In this document: in pieces, positions 1 to 9,002 of the stretch | Layout: each line of letters starts with the position of its first letter | Numbering within the stretch: position 1 is the stretch's first letter | NCBI GenBank assembly: GCA_031402435.1 | Contig: JANNSJ010000069.1 | Coordinates: 124,001-188,000 of the forward strand | DNA length: 64,000 bases | Source: UBA11986 sp031402435 | GTDB taxonomy: Bacteria > Bacteroidota > Ignavibacteria > UBA10030 > UBA6906 | Direction: 5' to 3' | Made by a program: the position numbers and the translations under genes | Notes under the pieces: model-generated | What the model was told of the DNA's origin: nothing | Databases searched by the model: none | What the model saw: the letters and a program-made list of their open reading frames with translations, nothing else

Positions 1-1779
1 GTCATCAAACGGAATCAAAAGTATCCCGTGAAGGGCGATCTCGTGGTTCAGTTCGGTGGAAGCCCGCTGACGTTCGGAGGGTTGCTCGGCAATATTCCTC
101 TTCGTCCGATGCCCATCTTCAACAACATCCGGGTCGTTTGGGAGAATGGAAGGCAGGATTCAAGTTTGAATCACAATGAGACTGTACATGCCGGTTTTGT
201 CATGTTCAATCCTGATGGAGTTAACTCAATTGATACGTTGAGGATCACCAACTTTGCTCCGGGGAGTATCAACCAGATCATTGAGTACAACACGAGTATT
301 CCTCCGCGGGCGACAGCATCTCACTCTTCCCTCTTCTTTGTTGTGAATGGCCCGGATACAGGCAGCACGCGGAGTTTTTCGTATCTCGTTCGATCTGACT
401 ATGCCTCTGCACTCTTCACATCGAGCCTCCCGGTTGTTGCATGGACACCCGGTCAGCATTGGGGCGATACTCTTGCAGTCACATCAATTCGAGGTGTATC
501 GTACGGTGTAAAGCCTGTGATTGCAGACGCCACTCTCCTGAACGGCCATACGTATTTGATAACATTCTTTCAGGGAGGTTCGGAGCTTCTCTGGAGACTG
601 CGCGACCAAACCACCGGACAAATCAAATGGGATAATGGTGTGATTAGTTCATTACCGGAGTATCCTCATCCAGTTATTGATGGTGTGCAGTACCGGGTCA
701 TCGCCGTAAGCCCGGGCGTTCAGGATTTTCGATGCGTTGCTGATGCAAATGGCCCCCGTCCGGACTCATTGTCCCAGGGCGCATTTCTGTTCAACGGCAG
801 TGGTTTTCCAACCACACTGGGTCCACCTCAGTTTCCATATGATCGTCCGCAGCCCAATGCGGGGGGAGCTTCGTGGGGAATTCATACAGGTTCATTGAAT
901 AGCACTGATTTTAGTTATTCCAGGTTTGTTGTTCGCGTTTTACGCAACGATAATTTGTCGAGGTTCGCTCGGTACGACTATGAGTTGCGATTCACCACAG
1001 CAGGTGGACGAGGCTACCTTGCGTTCATGAGCGGTGCAGTTATCAATGTTCCGTTCGAGCTCTGGAACATCGGCATCAGTACGCCCAATAATTCAAGTGA
1101 TGACTTTCGCATGATCCCATTACTGAATGATATCAATCGCGACAATGTGTTCAATCTTGATAGCATTGATCATCCACTTTCTGGAGGTGATAACGATCCC
1201 GAAACGGATTGGATTTACTGGTATGAACCACTCGACAGAACTCCCGGATCGGGCGGATACACTGTATGGGCGAATAATCCCAACCCGGATGCGGACCTCG
1301 GCGATGAAGTGATGGCCAGAATGGTGCTCGTGAACCTCAACGGCGGCAGTATAAGTGACCCTAACTGGCCGGGCAATGTCAACCAGCAGATGTGTGAAAC
1401 CGGCATGGTGTTCCGGATCATCAGCACGAAGTTTAACCTTGCAGGCGACAGCCTGCGCGTCATTGCAACGCCAACAAGTGTTCCCATTGGTGAAGTTCCA
1501 TTGTCGATCTATTTGGATCAGAACTATCCTAACCCATTCAATCCCGTCACGACGATCCGGTTCGGGCTTACCTCGCGTGCGAACGTGGAGCTACATGTGT
1601 TCAACATCCTCGGCCAACGGGTCCGGACGATCATGAACGGTGAGATGCAACAGGGTGCGCATGTGATGCAATGGGATTCGAAAAATGATGCCGGGAGAAG
1701 TGTCGCGTCGGGAGTCTACTTCTATCGACTGAAGGTTGGCGAGTTCATCCAGGCGAGAAAAATGTTACTGCTGAGGTAG
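1..1779 (+). CDS. T9SS type A sorting domain protein, 5'-truncated by window edge
   Basis: The reading frame is open from base 1 and ends at TAG 1777-1779, so only the C-terminal ~592 residues are seen. The first codons (KRNQKYP) match an internal part of the next gene (RRNQKYP), so a long N-terminal part lies outside the window. The last ~85 residues form a T9SS type A sorting domain (NYPNPFNP, then SGVYFYRL and a KMLLLR end). That domain directs outer-membrane export and surface attachment in Bacteroidota-type bacteria. The protein is almost collinear with the downstream paralogue, including the shared DNDPETDWIYWYEP block. The passenger function is unknown; no catalytic motif was recognised. 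Confidence 0.85.
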   Translation, partial: VIKRNQKYPVKGDLVVQFGGSPLTFGGLLGNIPLRPMPIFNNIRVVWENGRQDSSLNHNETVHAGFVMFNPDGVNSIDTLRITNFAPGSINQIIEYNTSIPPRATASHSSLFFVVNGPDTGSTRSFSYLVRSDYASALFTSSLPVVAWTPGQHWGDTLAVTSIRGVSYGVKPVIADATLLNGHTYLITFFQGGSELLWRLRDQTTGQIKWDNGVISSLPEYPHPVIDGVQYRVIAVSPGVQDFRCVADANGPRPDSLSQGAFLFNGSGFPTTLGPPQFPYDRPQPNAGGASWGIHTGSLNSTDFSYSRFVVRVLRNDNLSRFARYDYELRFTTAGGRGYLAFMSGAVINVPFELWNIGISTPNNSSDDFRMIPLLNDINRDNVFNLDSIDHPLSGGDNDPETDWIYWYEPLDRTPGSGGYTVWANNPNPDADLGDEVMARMVLVNLNGGSISDPNWPGNVNQQMCETGMVFRIISTKFNLAGDSLRVIATPTSVPIGEVPLSIYLDQNYPNPFNPVTTIRFGLTSRANVELHVFNILGQRVRTIMNGEMQQGAHVMQWDSKNDAGRSVASGVYFYRLKVGEFIQARKMLLLR

Positions 1780-1807
1780 AATTCGTGGCGAAAGGAATTG
1801 GCATAAG

Positions 1808-4800
1808 TTGAAGAGCGCTGCCCAAATTGTGATTGTTGTTGCCGCATTCGTGTGCACCGCGACGACCAAACCACAAACTTCACGGACAACCGGTTCACTT
1901 GCGAAGAACGGCCTCTCCAGTTTGCCCAGCATCCAGAGTGATGGGGGGGCGGGGTTGCTCAACATCAATAATATGTCAGTGTGGGTTCGGCGGGATGGAT
2001 GGTCCGGGCGGGATCCGGCGACTGGAAATGCCGGGATAATCTACCCAAGAGGGACCGCCGCTGCTGTGTTCCAAGATGGTATCATCTGGTCTGGTAAGGT
2101 AAACGATACTCGTAGTCCACATTGGCCACAATACCGTACTGGCGGTGGTACATACACCGTTGGAACAGTTCAGGGGTGGATCGCTATTCCGGGTACGGCT
2201 ACAACTGCACCCCTTGCAATTGATCGCAACCACACGCGTGCCCGCATCTACAAAATCCGAAGAGATTGGCAGGATCTTGAATGGAATGACGCCGAGGTCA
2301 TTCGGGAGGCTGCAGAGTTCCAGCGAGTGCCCCTTGGGTCCGTTACACAACAAATGGCTCAGGAGCTTATAGACCGATACTCATTGGATTGGCATGAATG
2401 GCCGGGAGATTTGGGAGCGCCGTACTATGACTTGAATGGCAACGGAGCATGGAATGTGGGCATTGACAAACCCGGGCTGCAGAACGCTGACCAGGTAATT
2501 TGGTTTGTTACCAATGATCTTGATACCGGCAGAACTGCCGGACTAAACGGATCACCGCCTCTGGGATTAGAACTCCAGACCACGTTGTGGGGATATAAAG
2601 CGGATGGATCTTTCGGTCAGACGATTTATCGCAGGACGAGATTCATCAACAAGTCTGGTTTCGATATTGATTCGATGTACGTCGCCCAGTGGACTGATTC
2701 AGACCTGGGCAATTCGGGTGATGATTTTTGTGGAAGCGATACGACGCTAGGTATGGCGTTTGTGTATAATAGCGATTCAGTTGATCTCGAATACAACAAG
2801 TTCCATCTACTTCCCGCCTCACTGGGATATGTCCTCTTGCAGGGACCGTGCATGCAAACGGGGAATCTTCAGGACACCGCTCTGTTTGATTTCAGGAAGA
2901 TTCCAGGCGCAACGAATCGTGAAATGACAGCATCGACCAGTACTGCGGCTGCCTCTTTTTCTGATCCACAGTTCCCGGGTCTTTTCTATTGGCTCTATTT
3001 GTTGAAAGGGCTCACGCCTTTTACGGGACAGCCGTTTATCCATCCAGCGGTTTCGGGTTCGACACCGTTCTGGTTTGATGGAGATCCGTTCCTCGGCTTA
3101 GGGAGGCTTGACGGAATCATTAGGCAGCCTGGTGATCGCAGATTCACCATGTCGACCGGACCATTTGTAATTGCGGATGGCGATACACAGGAGATAGTTA
3201 TTGCCTTGGTTGGAGGAATAAGGCAGTGGGGCAACCACCTGAGCTCGTTTGCTGAAATGAAACAGAATGTTTTGCAAGTGCGCGCTTTGTATGGAAGGTT
3301 GTTCGACATTCCCGGCGTATCCAGTTCATCTCTGTATCCAAGTGACACTACAACACAGCTATTTTTCAGAGCAGATCTAAGAGAGCAGACCGCTGTAGTC
3401 AGTGGCCAGATCATCTTCACTCCAGAGGTTGGCACTGAGCAAGGTTTCTCCATTCAGCTCTTCGATGACGGCGTGCATGACGATAGTCTGGCAGGAGATG
3501 GCTTTTGGGCGAACGCGGTGGTAAGGAGGAATCAAAAATATCCACTACGTGGTGACCTTGTCATTGCCGCTGCAACCGAATCCTTCGCATTCACCGGGTT
3601 GTATGGCAGCATTTCACTTCGCCCTTTGCCGATCCTGCAGAATTTGCGCGTTGTATGGGAAAATGGTAGGCAGGATTCCTGGTTGAACCACAATGAAACA
3701 GTACATCTTGGGTTTGAAGTATTCAATCCTGACGGCGTTAATGGCATTGACTCGCTGAGAATAATGATGCTCGCGCCGGGGAACAATGATCGGGTTATCA
3801 CCTACAACGTAAACATCCCACCACGATTCACAGCTTCGAACTCCAGCTTCTACCTCGTAGTCACCGGTCAAGGAACTGGGAGCGTGCAAGAATTCTCGTG
3901 GCGGGTGAGTTCGGACCTTGCCTCTGCCGCGTTCGCATCAAGTTTGCCAATTGTTGCTTGGAACCCCGGTCATCTTTTGTGGGATACGCTTAATGTGGCC
4001 GCAATTCGTGGCCCGAATGAAAATGTTAAAGCGGTTATCGCAGACCCTGCATTGCTTACTGGTCACGAGTATGTCCTCACATTCTTTCCAGATGGTTCTG
4101 ACATGCGATGGAAACTGTATGATCAAACAACGGGTCAACTGAAGTACGAAAACGGGATTGTGGATCCACCACCTGACTACGCACACCCCATTATTGACGG
4201 TGTGCAATATCTTATGGAAGCTCCTCTCCCCGAAGTCGTAGACTTCCTCTGTACGGCAGATGCGCGGGGAACCTACATGATTCCCTACTATGCAGCCTTC
4301 CGATTTAACAGTAGCGGATTCCCATCAGCGATGTATCCACAGGCTCTTTCGGGTAACGGATATGACCGTCCATTCCCGAACGCCGGTGGTGCACAATGGG
4401 GAATTCATACCGGAGCAAATGGAATAGGAGGTGACTATCGTTATTCGATGTTCACAAGGCGAGTGTTTCCGGGCGACAACATCCTGAGACTCGTTCCATA
4501 TGACTTCGAGTTGCGATTCACGACTTCCGGTGGGAAAGGTTGGCTTGCTTTGACGACAAATAATATGATCAACGTACCATTCGAGTTATGGAACATCGGA
4601 AGGGGAACACCCAACGATCCAAGCGATGATCACAGGATGATCCCATGGCTTCTTGACGCGAACGGTAACGGTCTGTTTGACCTTGATCGATTCGATCATC
4701 CCATTTCCGGGGGTGACAATGACCCGGAGACAGATTGGATATATTGGTATGAGCCGTTTGATAAATCACCGGGCGCCGCGGGGTACCTGAACGAGTTCGT

Positions 4801-5320
4801 GAATCGCGGGACTTCGTATGATGGAACCGATGGGAATGGGCACGCGCATGAAGCTGTGATGGCCAGAATGGTTCTTGTGAACTATAATGGTGGAAGCATC
4901 AGCAACACAAACTGGCCTGCCAACGTCAACCAGCAGATGTGCGAGAATGGAATGGTCTTCAGAATTGTCAGCACGAAAGTGAACATTCCCGGAGACAGTC
5001 TTCGCATCGTCGCGCCTGCCCGCGATCTTGGAATTCCTTTCTTCATCTATTTGGATCAGAACTATCCCAATCCCTTCAATCCGCTCACAACAATCCGGTT
5101 CGGACTTACATCGCGTGCAAACGTGGAGTTGCATGTGTTCAACATCCTCGGTCAACGGGTCCGGACGATTATGAACGGCGAGATGCAACAGGGCGTACAT
5201 GTGGCACAATGGGACTCGAAGAATGACGCCGGCAGAACTGTTGCATCAGGCGTCTACTTCTATCGACTGAAGGTGGGAGAGTTGTTCATCCAGACGAGGA
5301 AGATGCTTCTTCTAAGGTAG
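1808..5320 (+). CDS. Large secreted T9SS type A sorting domain protein
   Basis: This encodes 1170 residues from a TTG start 28 bp after the previous stop. The N-terminus (MKSAAQIVIVVAAFVCTATT) is a plausible signal peptide. A segment near residue 560 (DDGVHDDSLAGDG) resembles the acidic repeat seen in extracellular beta-sandwich 'choice-of-anchor' proteins. The C-terminus carries NYPNPFNP and the KMLLLR ending of a T9SS type A sorting domain. It is therefore predicted to cross the inner membrane by Sec and be displayed or released by T9SS. Its C-terminal half is a close paralogue of the preceding gene and the two sorting domains differ at only a few positions, which indicates a recent tandem duplication or gene conversion. 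Passenger function unknown. Confidence 0.88.
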   Translation: MKSAAQIVIVVAAFVCTATTKPQTSRTTGSLAKNGLSSLPSIQSDGGAGLLNINNMSVWVRRDGWSGRDPATGNAGIIYPRGTAAAVFQDGIIWSGKVNDTRSPHWPQYRTGGGTYTVGTVQGWIAIPGTATTAPLAIDRNHTRARIYKIRRDWQDLEWNDAEVIREAAEFQRVPLGSVTQQMAQELIDRYSLDWHEWPGDLGAPYYDLNGNGAWNVGIDKPGLQNADQVIWFVTNDLDTGRTAGLNGSPPLGLELQTTLWGYKADGSFGQTIYRRTRFINKSGFDIDSMYVAQWTDSDLGNSGDDFCGSDTTLGMAFVYNSDSVDLEYNKFHLLPASLGYVLLQGPCMQTGNLQDTALFDFRKIPGATNREMTASTSTAAASFSDPQFPGLFYWLYLLKGLTPFTGQPFIHPAVSGSTPFWFDGDPFLGLGRLDGIIRQPGDRRFTMSTGPFVIADGDTQEIVIALVGGIRQWGNHLSSFAEMKQNVLQVRALYGRLFDIPGVSSSSLYPSDTTTQLFFRADLREQTAVVSGQIIFTPEVGTEQGFSIQLFDDGVHDDSLAGDGFWANAVVRRNQKYPLRGDLVIAAATESFAFTGLYGSISLRPLPILQNLRVVWENGRQDSWLNHNETVHLGFEVFNPDGVNGIDSLRIMMLAPGNNDRVITYNVNIPPRFTASNSSFYLVVTGQGTGSVQEFSWRVSSDLASAAFASSLPIVAWNPGHLLWDTLNVAAIRGPNENVKAVIADPALLTGHEYVLTFFPDGSDMRWKLYDQTTGQLKYENGIVDPPPDYAHPIIDGVQYLMEAPLPEVVDFLCTADARGTYMIPYYAAFRFNSSGFPSAMYPQALSGNGYDRPFPNAGGAQWGIHTGANGIGGDYRYSMFTRRVFPGDNILRLVPYDFELRFTTSGGKGWLALTTNNMINVPFELWNIGRGTPNDPSDDHRMIPWLLDANGNGLFDLDRFDHPISGGDNDPETDWIYWYEPFDKSPGAAGYLNEFVNRGTSYDGTDGNGHAHEAVMARMVLVNYNGGSISNTNWPANVNQQMCENGMVFRIVSTKVNIPGDSLRIVAPARDLGIPFFIYLDQNYPNPFNPLTTIRFGLTSRANVELHVFNILGQRVRTIMNGEMQQGVHVAQWDSKNDAGRTVASGVYFYRLKVGELFIQTRKMLLLR

Positions 5321-5347
5321 GTGTGGTAGTATTTGTAACTTCATTTC

Positions 5348-5370
5348 AAAGCCCGGCATGTCCGGGCTTT
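5348..5370 (+). terminator. Intrinsic terminator after the T9SS pair
   Basis: A perfect 9-bp stem AAAGCCCGG / CCGGGCTTT with a 5-base loop (CATGT) follows the stop at 5320 and is trailed by a T-rich stretch. Its ends are nearly symmetric. The same GCCCGG-N5-CCGGGC core recurs at 14891 and 19945. Confidence 0.85.
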
Positions 5371-5446
5371 CTTATTGTTTATTCCCTTGATTTTCTTATC
5401 TTTTCCCCAGCCTATCTCCATTTCTCATAACTCATTCGGGTCCGGT

Positions 5447-7576
5447 ATGCAAAGCGCTCCAGTTGCCGCAGTAACGTCGAACAAAGTGTTCACGCCCTAT
5501 ATCAGTCCCGAAAGGTCTGTCCTTGAGCTTACCGCCCGTAGCCTCGTGCTGGGGTCCATACTCGGTATTCTGTTCGGTGCTGCGTCTGTGTATCTGGGAT
5601 TGCGTGTTGGCCTTACGACTTCAGCATCGATTCCCATTGCCGTCATGGCAATTACCATCCTGAAGAAGATGAAAGGCAACACCGTTCTCGAAAACAACAT
5701 TGTGCAAACCGTTGGCTCGGCGGGTGAGTCGATTGCTGCTGCGGTGGTGTTTACGATTCCTGCTCTGATCTTCCTCGGCTTTCCGCTCAAAACATCCATC
5801 ACACTTCTCATTGCGCTTACTGGCGGTGTGCTTGGAGTGTTGATGATGATTCCTCTCCGTCGCTATCTCATTGTCAAGGAACATGAGACGCTCAGGTTTC
5901 CGGAAGGAACGGCGTGCGCCGAGATCATCAAGGCGGGTGAAGTGGGCGGGACGTCAGCGAAGAAAATATTCCAGGGCATCGGTCTTGGCGCATTGTGGAA
6001 AGGCCTGCCGACACTGTTTGGATTCTGGAAACCTTCGGTGGGAACGGACTTCAAGTTCTATCCGGGTTCATCCGTTGCGATGGATGTTGCTCCGGAGTTG
6101 ATGGGAGTCGGATACATCATCGGTTACCGGACTGCATTGATCATGGCAGGCGGTGGCATCATGGCGTCGTTTATCATCTCGCCGATCATTGCCTTTATCG
6201 GATCTGTTGCCACACAACCGATCTATCCTGGCACCGTGCCGATTACCGACATGAGCAACGTGGATATCTGGAAGAACTACATCAAGTATATGGGAGCGGG
6301 CGCTGTTGCAACCGGCGGTATCATCGGATTGTTCAGAGCGGGACCGGCCATCTGGGATTCGCTCACAGCTTCAGTGAAGCAGCTTGCGGGCGAACGGTCA
6401 AGCGGGTCGGGCAAGACAAATATACTGCGGACGGAGCGTGACACGCCCATTACGGTTGTCGGCGTCGGATGTCTCGCACTCGTCATTTTCATCTGGGCAA
6501 TGCCGGTGTTTCGTGTGAACTTCCTCGGCGCTCTGCTCATCGTCGTCTTTGGATTTCTCTTCTCGGTCGTTTCTGCTCGCATCACCGGCATCGTTGGTTC
6601 ATCATCGAGTCCGCTGTCGGGAATGACCATTGCCGTGCTGATGGGAACGTGTCTTATCTTCCTTGCTGTGGGGTGGACGGGACAGGAGTATACCTATCTC
6701 GCTCTCGTCATTGGAGCAACGGTCTGCATCGCAATCAGCAATGCCGGAACCACCGCGCAGGATTTGAAAACCGGACACTTACTCGGAGCAACACCAAGTT
6801 CGCAACAGCTTGCCATGCTTGTTGGAGTTATTACCTCTGCGGCTGTCATCGGCATTACGATGCTGCTGCTGAATGAGAGTCAGGCAAAAGAGATTGCTCT
6901 TGAGAAACAATTCTCTCCTCCTGCAATTTCCGTCCAACGGGCTGAAGAGATGGAAGGCCGGGATGGCAAAACATATCTCCTTGTGAAAGTTGTCGGAGTG
7001 GAAGGCGTCGAGCCGGGCAATTATCTTGTTGATCCTCAAACAAAGATGGCAGTGTGGAAGCGTGAAGACGGTATCGGCGGACGCGAGCTTGCCGCTCCGC
7101 AGTCGAACCTCATGGCGGTGCTCATCAGCGGACTACTTGAGCAGAAACTGCCGTGGGGACTTATCATGATTGGCGCGTGCATGGCGCTCTTCATGGAGCT
7201 GATCGGCCTGCATGCGCTCACGTTTGCTGTGGGATTCTACTTGCCGCTATCCTCGACGTTGCCGATTTATGTCGGAGGAATCGTCCGCATGTTTGCCGAC
7301 AAGAAATACAAACGGGAACCGGATTCAGCAGAGGAGAGTGAAGGCACATTGCTCTCATCCGGCCTGATTGCAGGAGGCGCATTGCTTGGCGTCGCGGGGG
7401 CGTTCCTTAATTTTATTCCCAACTTCATGGACGAAGCAACAGGACTGCCGTTGAAGATCGCCGTTGGCTATAACTATCTGCACTTCCTGTGGGATGCCGA
7501 TTGGATTGCGGTGGTTCTCTTCGGCATTCTCGGCTATCTTCTGTTCCGTGGAGCTGAAGATCGTAAGACAACATGA
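5447..7576 (+). CDS. OPT-family oligopeptide/metal-chelate transporter
   Basis: This is a polytopic inner-membrane protein of 709 residues when started at ATG 5447. An upstream in-frame TTG at 5375 would add 24 residues but lies only 5 bases past the preceding terminator stem. Features of the OPT superfamily (PF03169) include the N-terminal AASVYLGLRVGLTTSASIP block, GGSVxE-like glycine-rich loops, NAGTTAQDLKTGHLLGATP and about 14 hydrophobic segments. OPT proteins are secondary transporters that take up oligopeptides or metal-chelator complexes. The stop codon overlaps the start of a PqqD-like gene (ATGA), so the two are probably translationally coupled. The substrate cannot be read from sequence. 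Confidence 0.9.
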   Translation: MQSAPVAAVTSNKVFTPYISPERSVLELTARSLVLGSILGILFGAASVYLGLRVGLTTSASIPIAVMAITILKKMKGNTVLENNIVQTVGSAGESIAAAVVFTIPALIFLGFPLKTSITLLIALTGGVLGVLMMIPLRRYLIVKEHETLRFPEGTACAEIIKAGEVGGTSAKKIFQGIGLGALWKGLPTLFGFWKPSVGTDFKFYPGSSVAMDVAPELMGVGYIIGYRTALIMAGGGIMASFIISPIIAFIGSVATQPIYPGTVPITDMSNVDIWKNYIKYMGAGAVATGGIIGLFRAGPAIWDSLTASVKQLAGERSSGSGKTNILRTERDTPITVVGVGCLALVIFIWAMPVFRVNFLGALLIVVFGFLFSVVSARITGIVGSSSSPLSGMTIAVLMGTCLIFLAVGWTGQEYTYLALVIGATVCIAISNAGTTAQDLKTGHLLGATPSSQQLAMLVGVITSAAVIGITMLLLNESQAKEIALEKQFSPPAISVQRAEEMEGRDGKTYLLVKVVGVEGVEPGNYLVDPQTKMAVWKREDGIGGRELAAPQSNLMAVLISGLLEQKLPWGLIMIGACMALFMELIGLHALTFAVGFYLPLSSTLPIYVGGIVRMFADKKYKREPDSAEESEGTLLSSGLIAGGALLGVAGAFLNFIPNFMDEATGLPLKIAVGYNYLHFLWDADWIAVVLFGILGYLLFRGAEDRKTT

Positions 7577-7911
7577 TTACGAAAGAACTTCGCACACAGC
7601 GCCCGGTTCGCCGCTTCGATTTTGAAGAGCGTGAGGGAGACCTGATTCGAGTCATCATCCCGAAATTCGGCAAAGGGAGGATCGGTCGCGTCATGGAGAA
7701 GATCGCCATCCACACCGAGGATAAACTGAACCTCGACGATCTCGGCTCGTTCGTCTACCGCCATTGCGATGGCACGAAGACCATGAGTGAGATTGCGCAG
7801 TTGCTGCGGGAACATTTTGGTGAGAAGGTGGAGCCGAGTGAGGATCGCCTGGAATTGTTCATTCGGGAAATGTTCAAGCGGGAATTGATCGCGTTCGCAC
7901 CACATGCCTAA
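7573..7911 (+). CDS. PqqD-like protein (stand-alone RiPP recognition element fold)
   Basis: This 112-residue protein starts inside the stop of the transporter gene. Residues ~45-108 read LNLDDLGSFVYRHCDGTKT followed by MSEIAQLLREHFGEKV and a C-terminal helix. That matches the PqqD winged-helix domain (PF05402), which binds leader peptides for radical-SAM and other peptide-modifying enzymes. No radical-SAM enzyme or precursor peptide was seen nearby. It ends 8 bp inside the next gene. A role in handling a peptide substrate of the adjacent transporter is inference; the DUF2203 partner downstream is equally unassigned. Confidence 0.8.
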   Translation: MITKELRTQRPVRRFDFEEREGDLIRVIIPKFGKGRIGRVMEKIAIHTEDKLNLDDLGSFVYRHCDGTKTMSEIAQLLREHFGEKVEPSEDRLELFIREMFKRELIAFAPHA

Positions 7912-8299
7912 GCAACAACATTCAAAACATTTCACACTTGAAGAAGCCCGCAAGGAACTCACGTTGGTGCATGCCGTTGCCAGCAGAATGGTCGAGCTCA
8001 AGCAATCGCTTGATATTTTAGGCTGGGATATTTATCGGCATCGATACTTTGGAGGCAGAGGCCCGAATGGCGACGGGAGCTTTCCGAGAGAGATGGAGTT
8101 CCTGGTCGAGATTGTGAAAAACCTGGATGAGCGTGGAATTGTGGTGAAGGGTATTGATGAAGGCCTCATCGATTTTCCTCACATCCGTGAAAACGGGGAC
8201 GAAGTGTACTTGTGTTGGAAGCTTGGTGAAGATGAGATTCTCTATTGGCACACGATCGCTGATGGGTATGCAGGGAGAAAAAGCATTGAGCAACTCTAG
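7904..8299 (+). CDS. DUF2203 family protein
   Basis: This is a 131-residue soluble protein. It begins FTLEEARKELTLV and contains GIDEGLIDFPH and a VYLCWKLGEDEILYWH segment. These are the hallmarks of the DUF2203 family (PF09969), whose function is unknown. It overlaps the PqqD-like gene by 8 bp, so transporter, PqqD-like and DUF2203 genes form one tight operon. The conserved His and acidic residues could bind a metal, but this is speculation. Confidence 0.8.
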   Translation: MPKQQHSKHFTLEEARKELTLVHAVASRMVELKQSLDILGWDIYRHRYFGGRGPNGDGSFPREMEFLVEIVKNLDERGIVVKGIDEGLIDFPHIRENGDEVYLCWKLGEDEILYWHTIADGYAGRKSIEQL

Positions 8300-9002
8300 T
8301 AATCCGGTTGAAAAACCTAACCGCAGAGAACGCGGAGTTCGCAAAGGGAGTATATGGGCTAATCCATTTCTCATTCCTGCGGCACTCCGATTTCTTTTTG
8401 TCTCTTCTCTATTGATCGTCTGCGCTACCCAACCAGCAATTGCCCAGGTTGAATCATCATCCCGATGGAGTGTGAAGAAACTCATTGAGTTTCATCAGCA
8501 GCACCATTTGCGTTTCAAAGCTCAAGATGCCTTCAAGATGTTCTATCAGGCCTCGTTTGGCGTTGAGCATATCTTGTTTGATACCTCTGCTGTGGCTTCT
8601 TACCTGACGAGCGAACTGACCTCCATTGATACTCCTTCTTCGGTGGAGCCGCTCATTGAGCGGATTTCCCTGGAGAATGATATGGTGAGAATCAACCTGA
8701 GACCGTTGAAAGCGTTAAACCTAAGCCCCTCCGATCTGGTCAAAGTGATGTTCCAAAGCGCCGCTGAAACCATTTCCGACACCGTGATGTTCTATCGACA
8801 GTGGAATGAATTCTCTTCATTGGTGAAGTATGGGATTCTCAAATTCACTCCGGACGATATCAAGTTGTGGGATTCGAAAGTTGAAGCCGGGACAATAGCG
8901 CCCGTGCATCATTCCCCTGAGTATAGAGAAGCCAGCCATCCGGCATACAGGGTTGTCAGGCTCAGCGTATTTGAAGCAGCATTTGGAAAGATGAAAGAAT
9001 GA
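8268..9002 (+). CDS. Secreted protein of unknown function with repeat-derived N-terminus
   Basis: The frame is open from 8154, but only ATG 8262/8268 or later fits a protein; from 8268 it is 244 residues. A hydrophobic segment ending CATQPAIAQ (residues ~37-60) looks like a signal peptide. It is preceded by a polar stretch (KPNRRERGVRKGS) encoded by a dispersed intergenic repeat at 8319-8350. The mature part is helical (LIEFHQQHHLRFKAQDAF) and has a conserved-looking HHSPEYREASHPAYRV near the C-terminus. I do not recognise the family. It overlaps the DUF2203 gene by 32 bp and the efflux adaptor by 4 bp, so it is likely cotranscribed with both. The true start is uncertain because no in-frame ATG lies just before the hydrophobic core. 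Confidence 0.65.
   Translation: MQGEKALSNSSNPVEKPNRRERGVRKGSIWANPFLIPAALRFLFVSSLLIVCATQPAIAQVESSSRWSVKKLIEFHQQHHLRFKAQDAFKMFYQASFGVEHILFDTSAVASYLTSELTSIDTPSSVEPLIERISLENDMVRINLRPLKALNLSPSDLVKVMFQSAAETISDTVMFYRQWNEFSSLVKYGILKFTPDDIKLWDSKVEAGTIAPVHHSPEYREASHPAYRVVRLSVFEAAFGKMKE
8319..8350 (+). repeat. Dispersed CTCTGTG/CGCAGAG-type repeat, copy 1
   Basis: This copy reads CCGCAGAGAACGCGGAGTTC followed by GCAAAGG. It is the reverse complement of the element upstream of uvrB (14927-14951), sharing the core CTCCGCGT(T)CTCTGCGGTTA. It lies inside the open reading frame of the secreted unknown protein. Confidence 0.6.
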
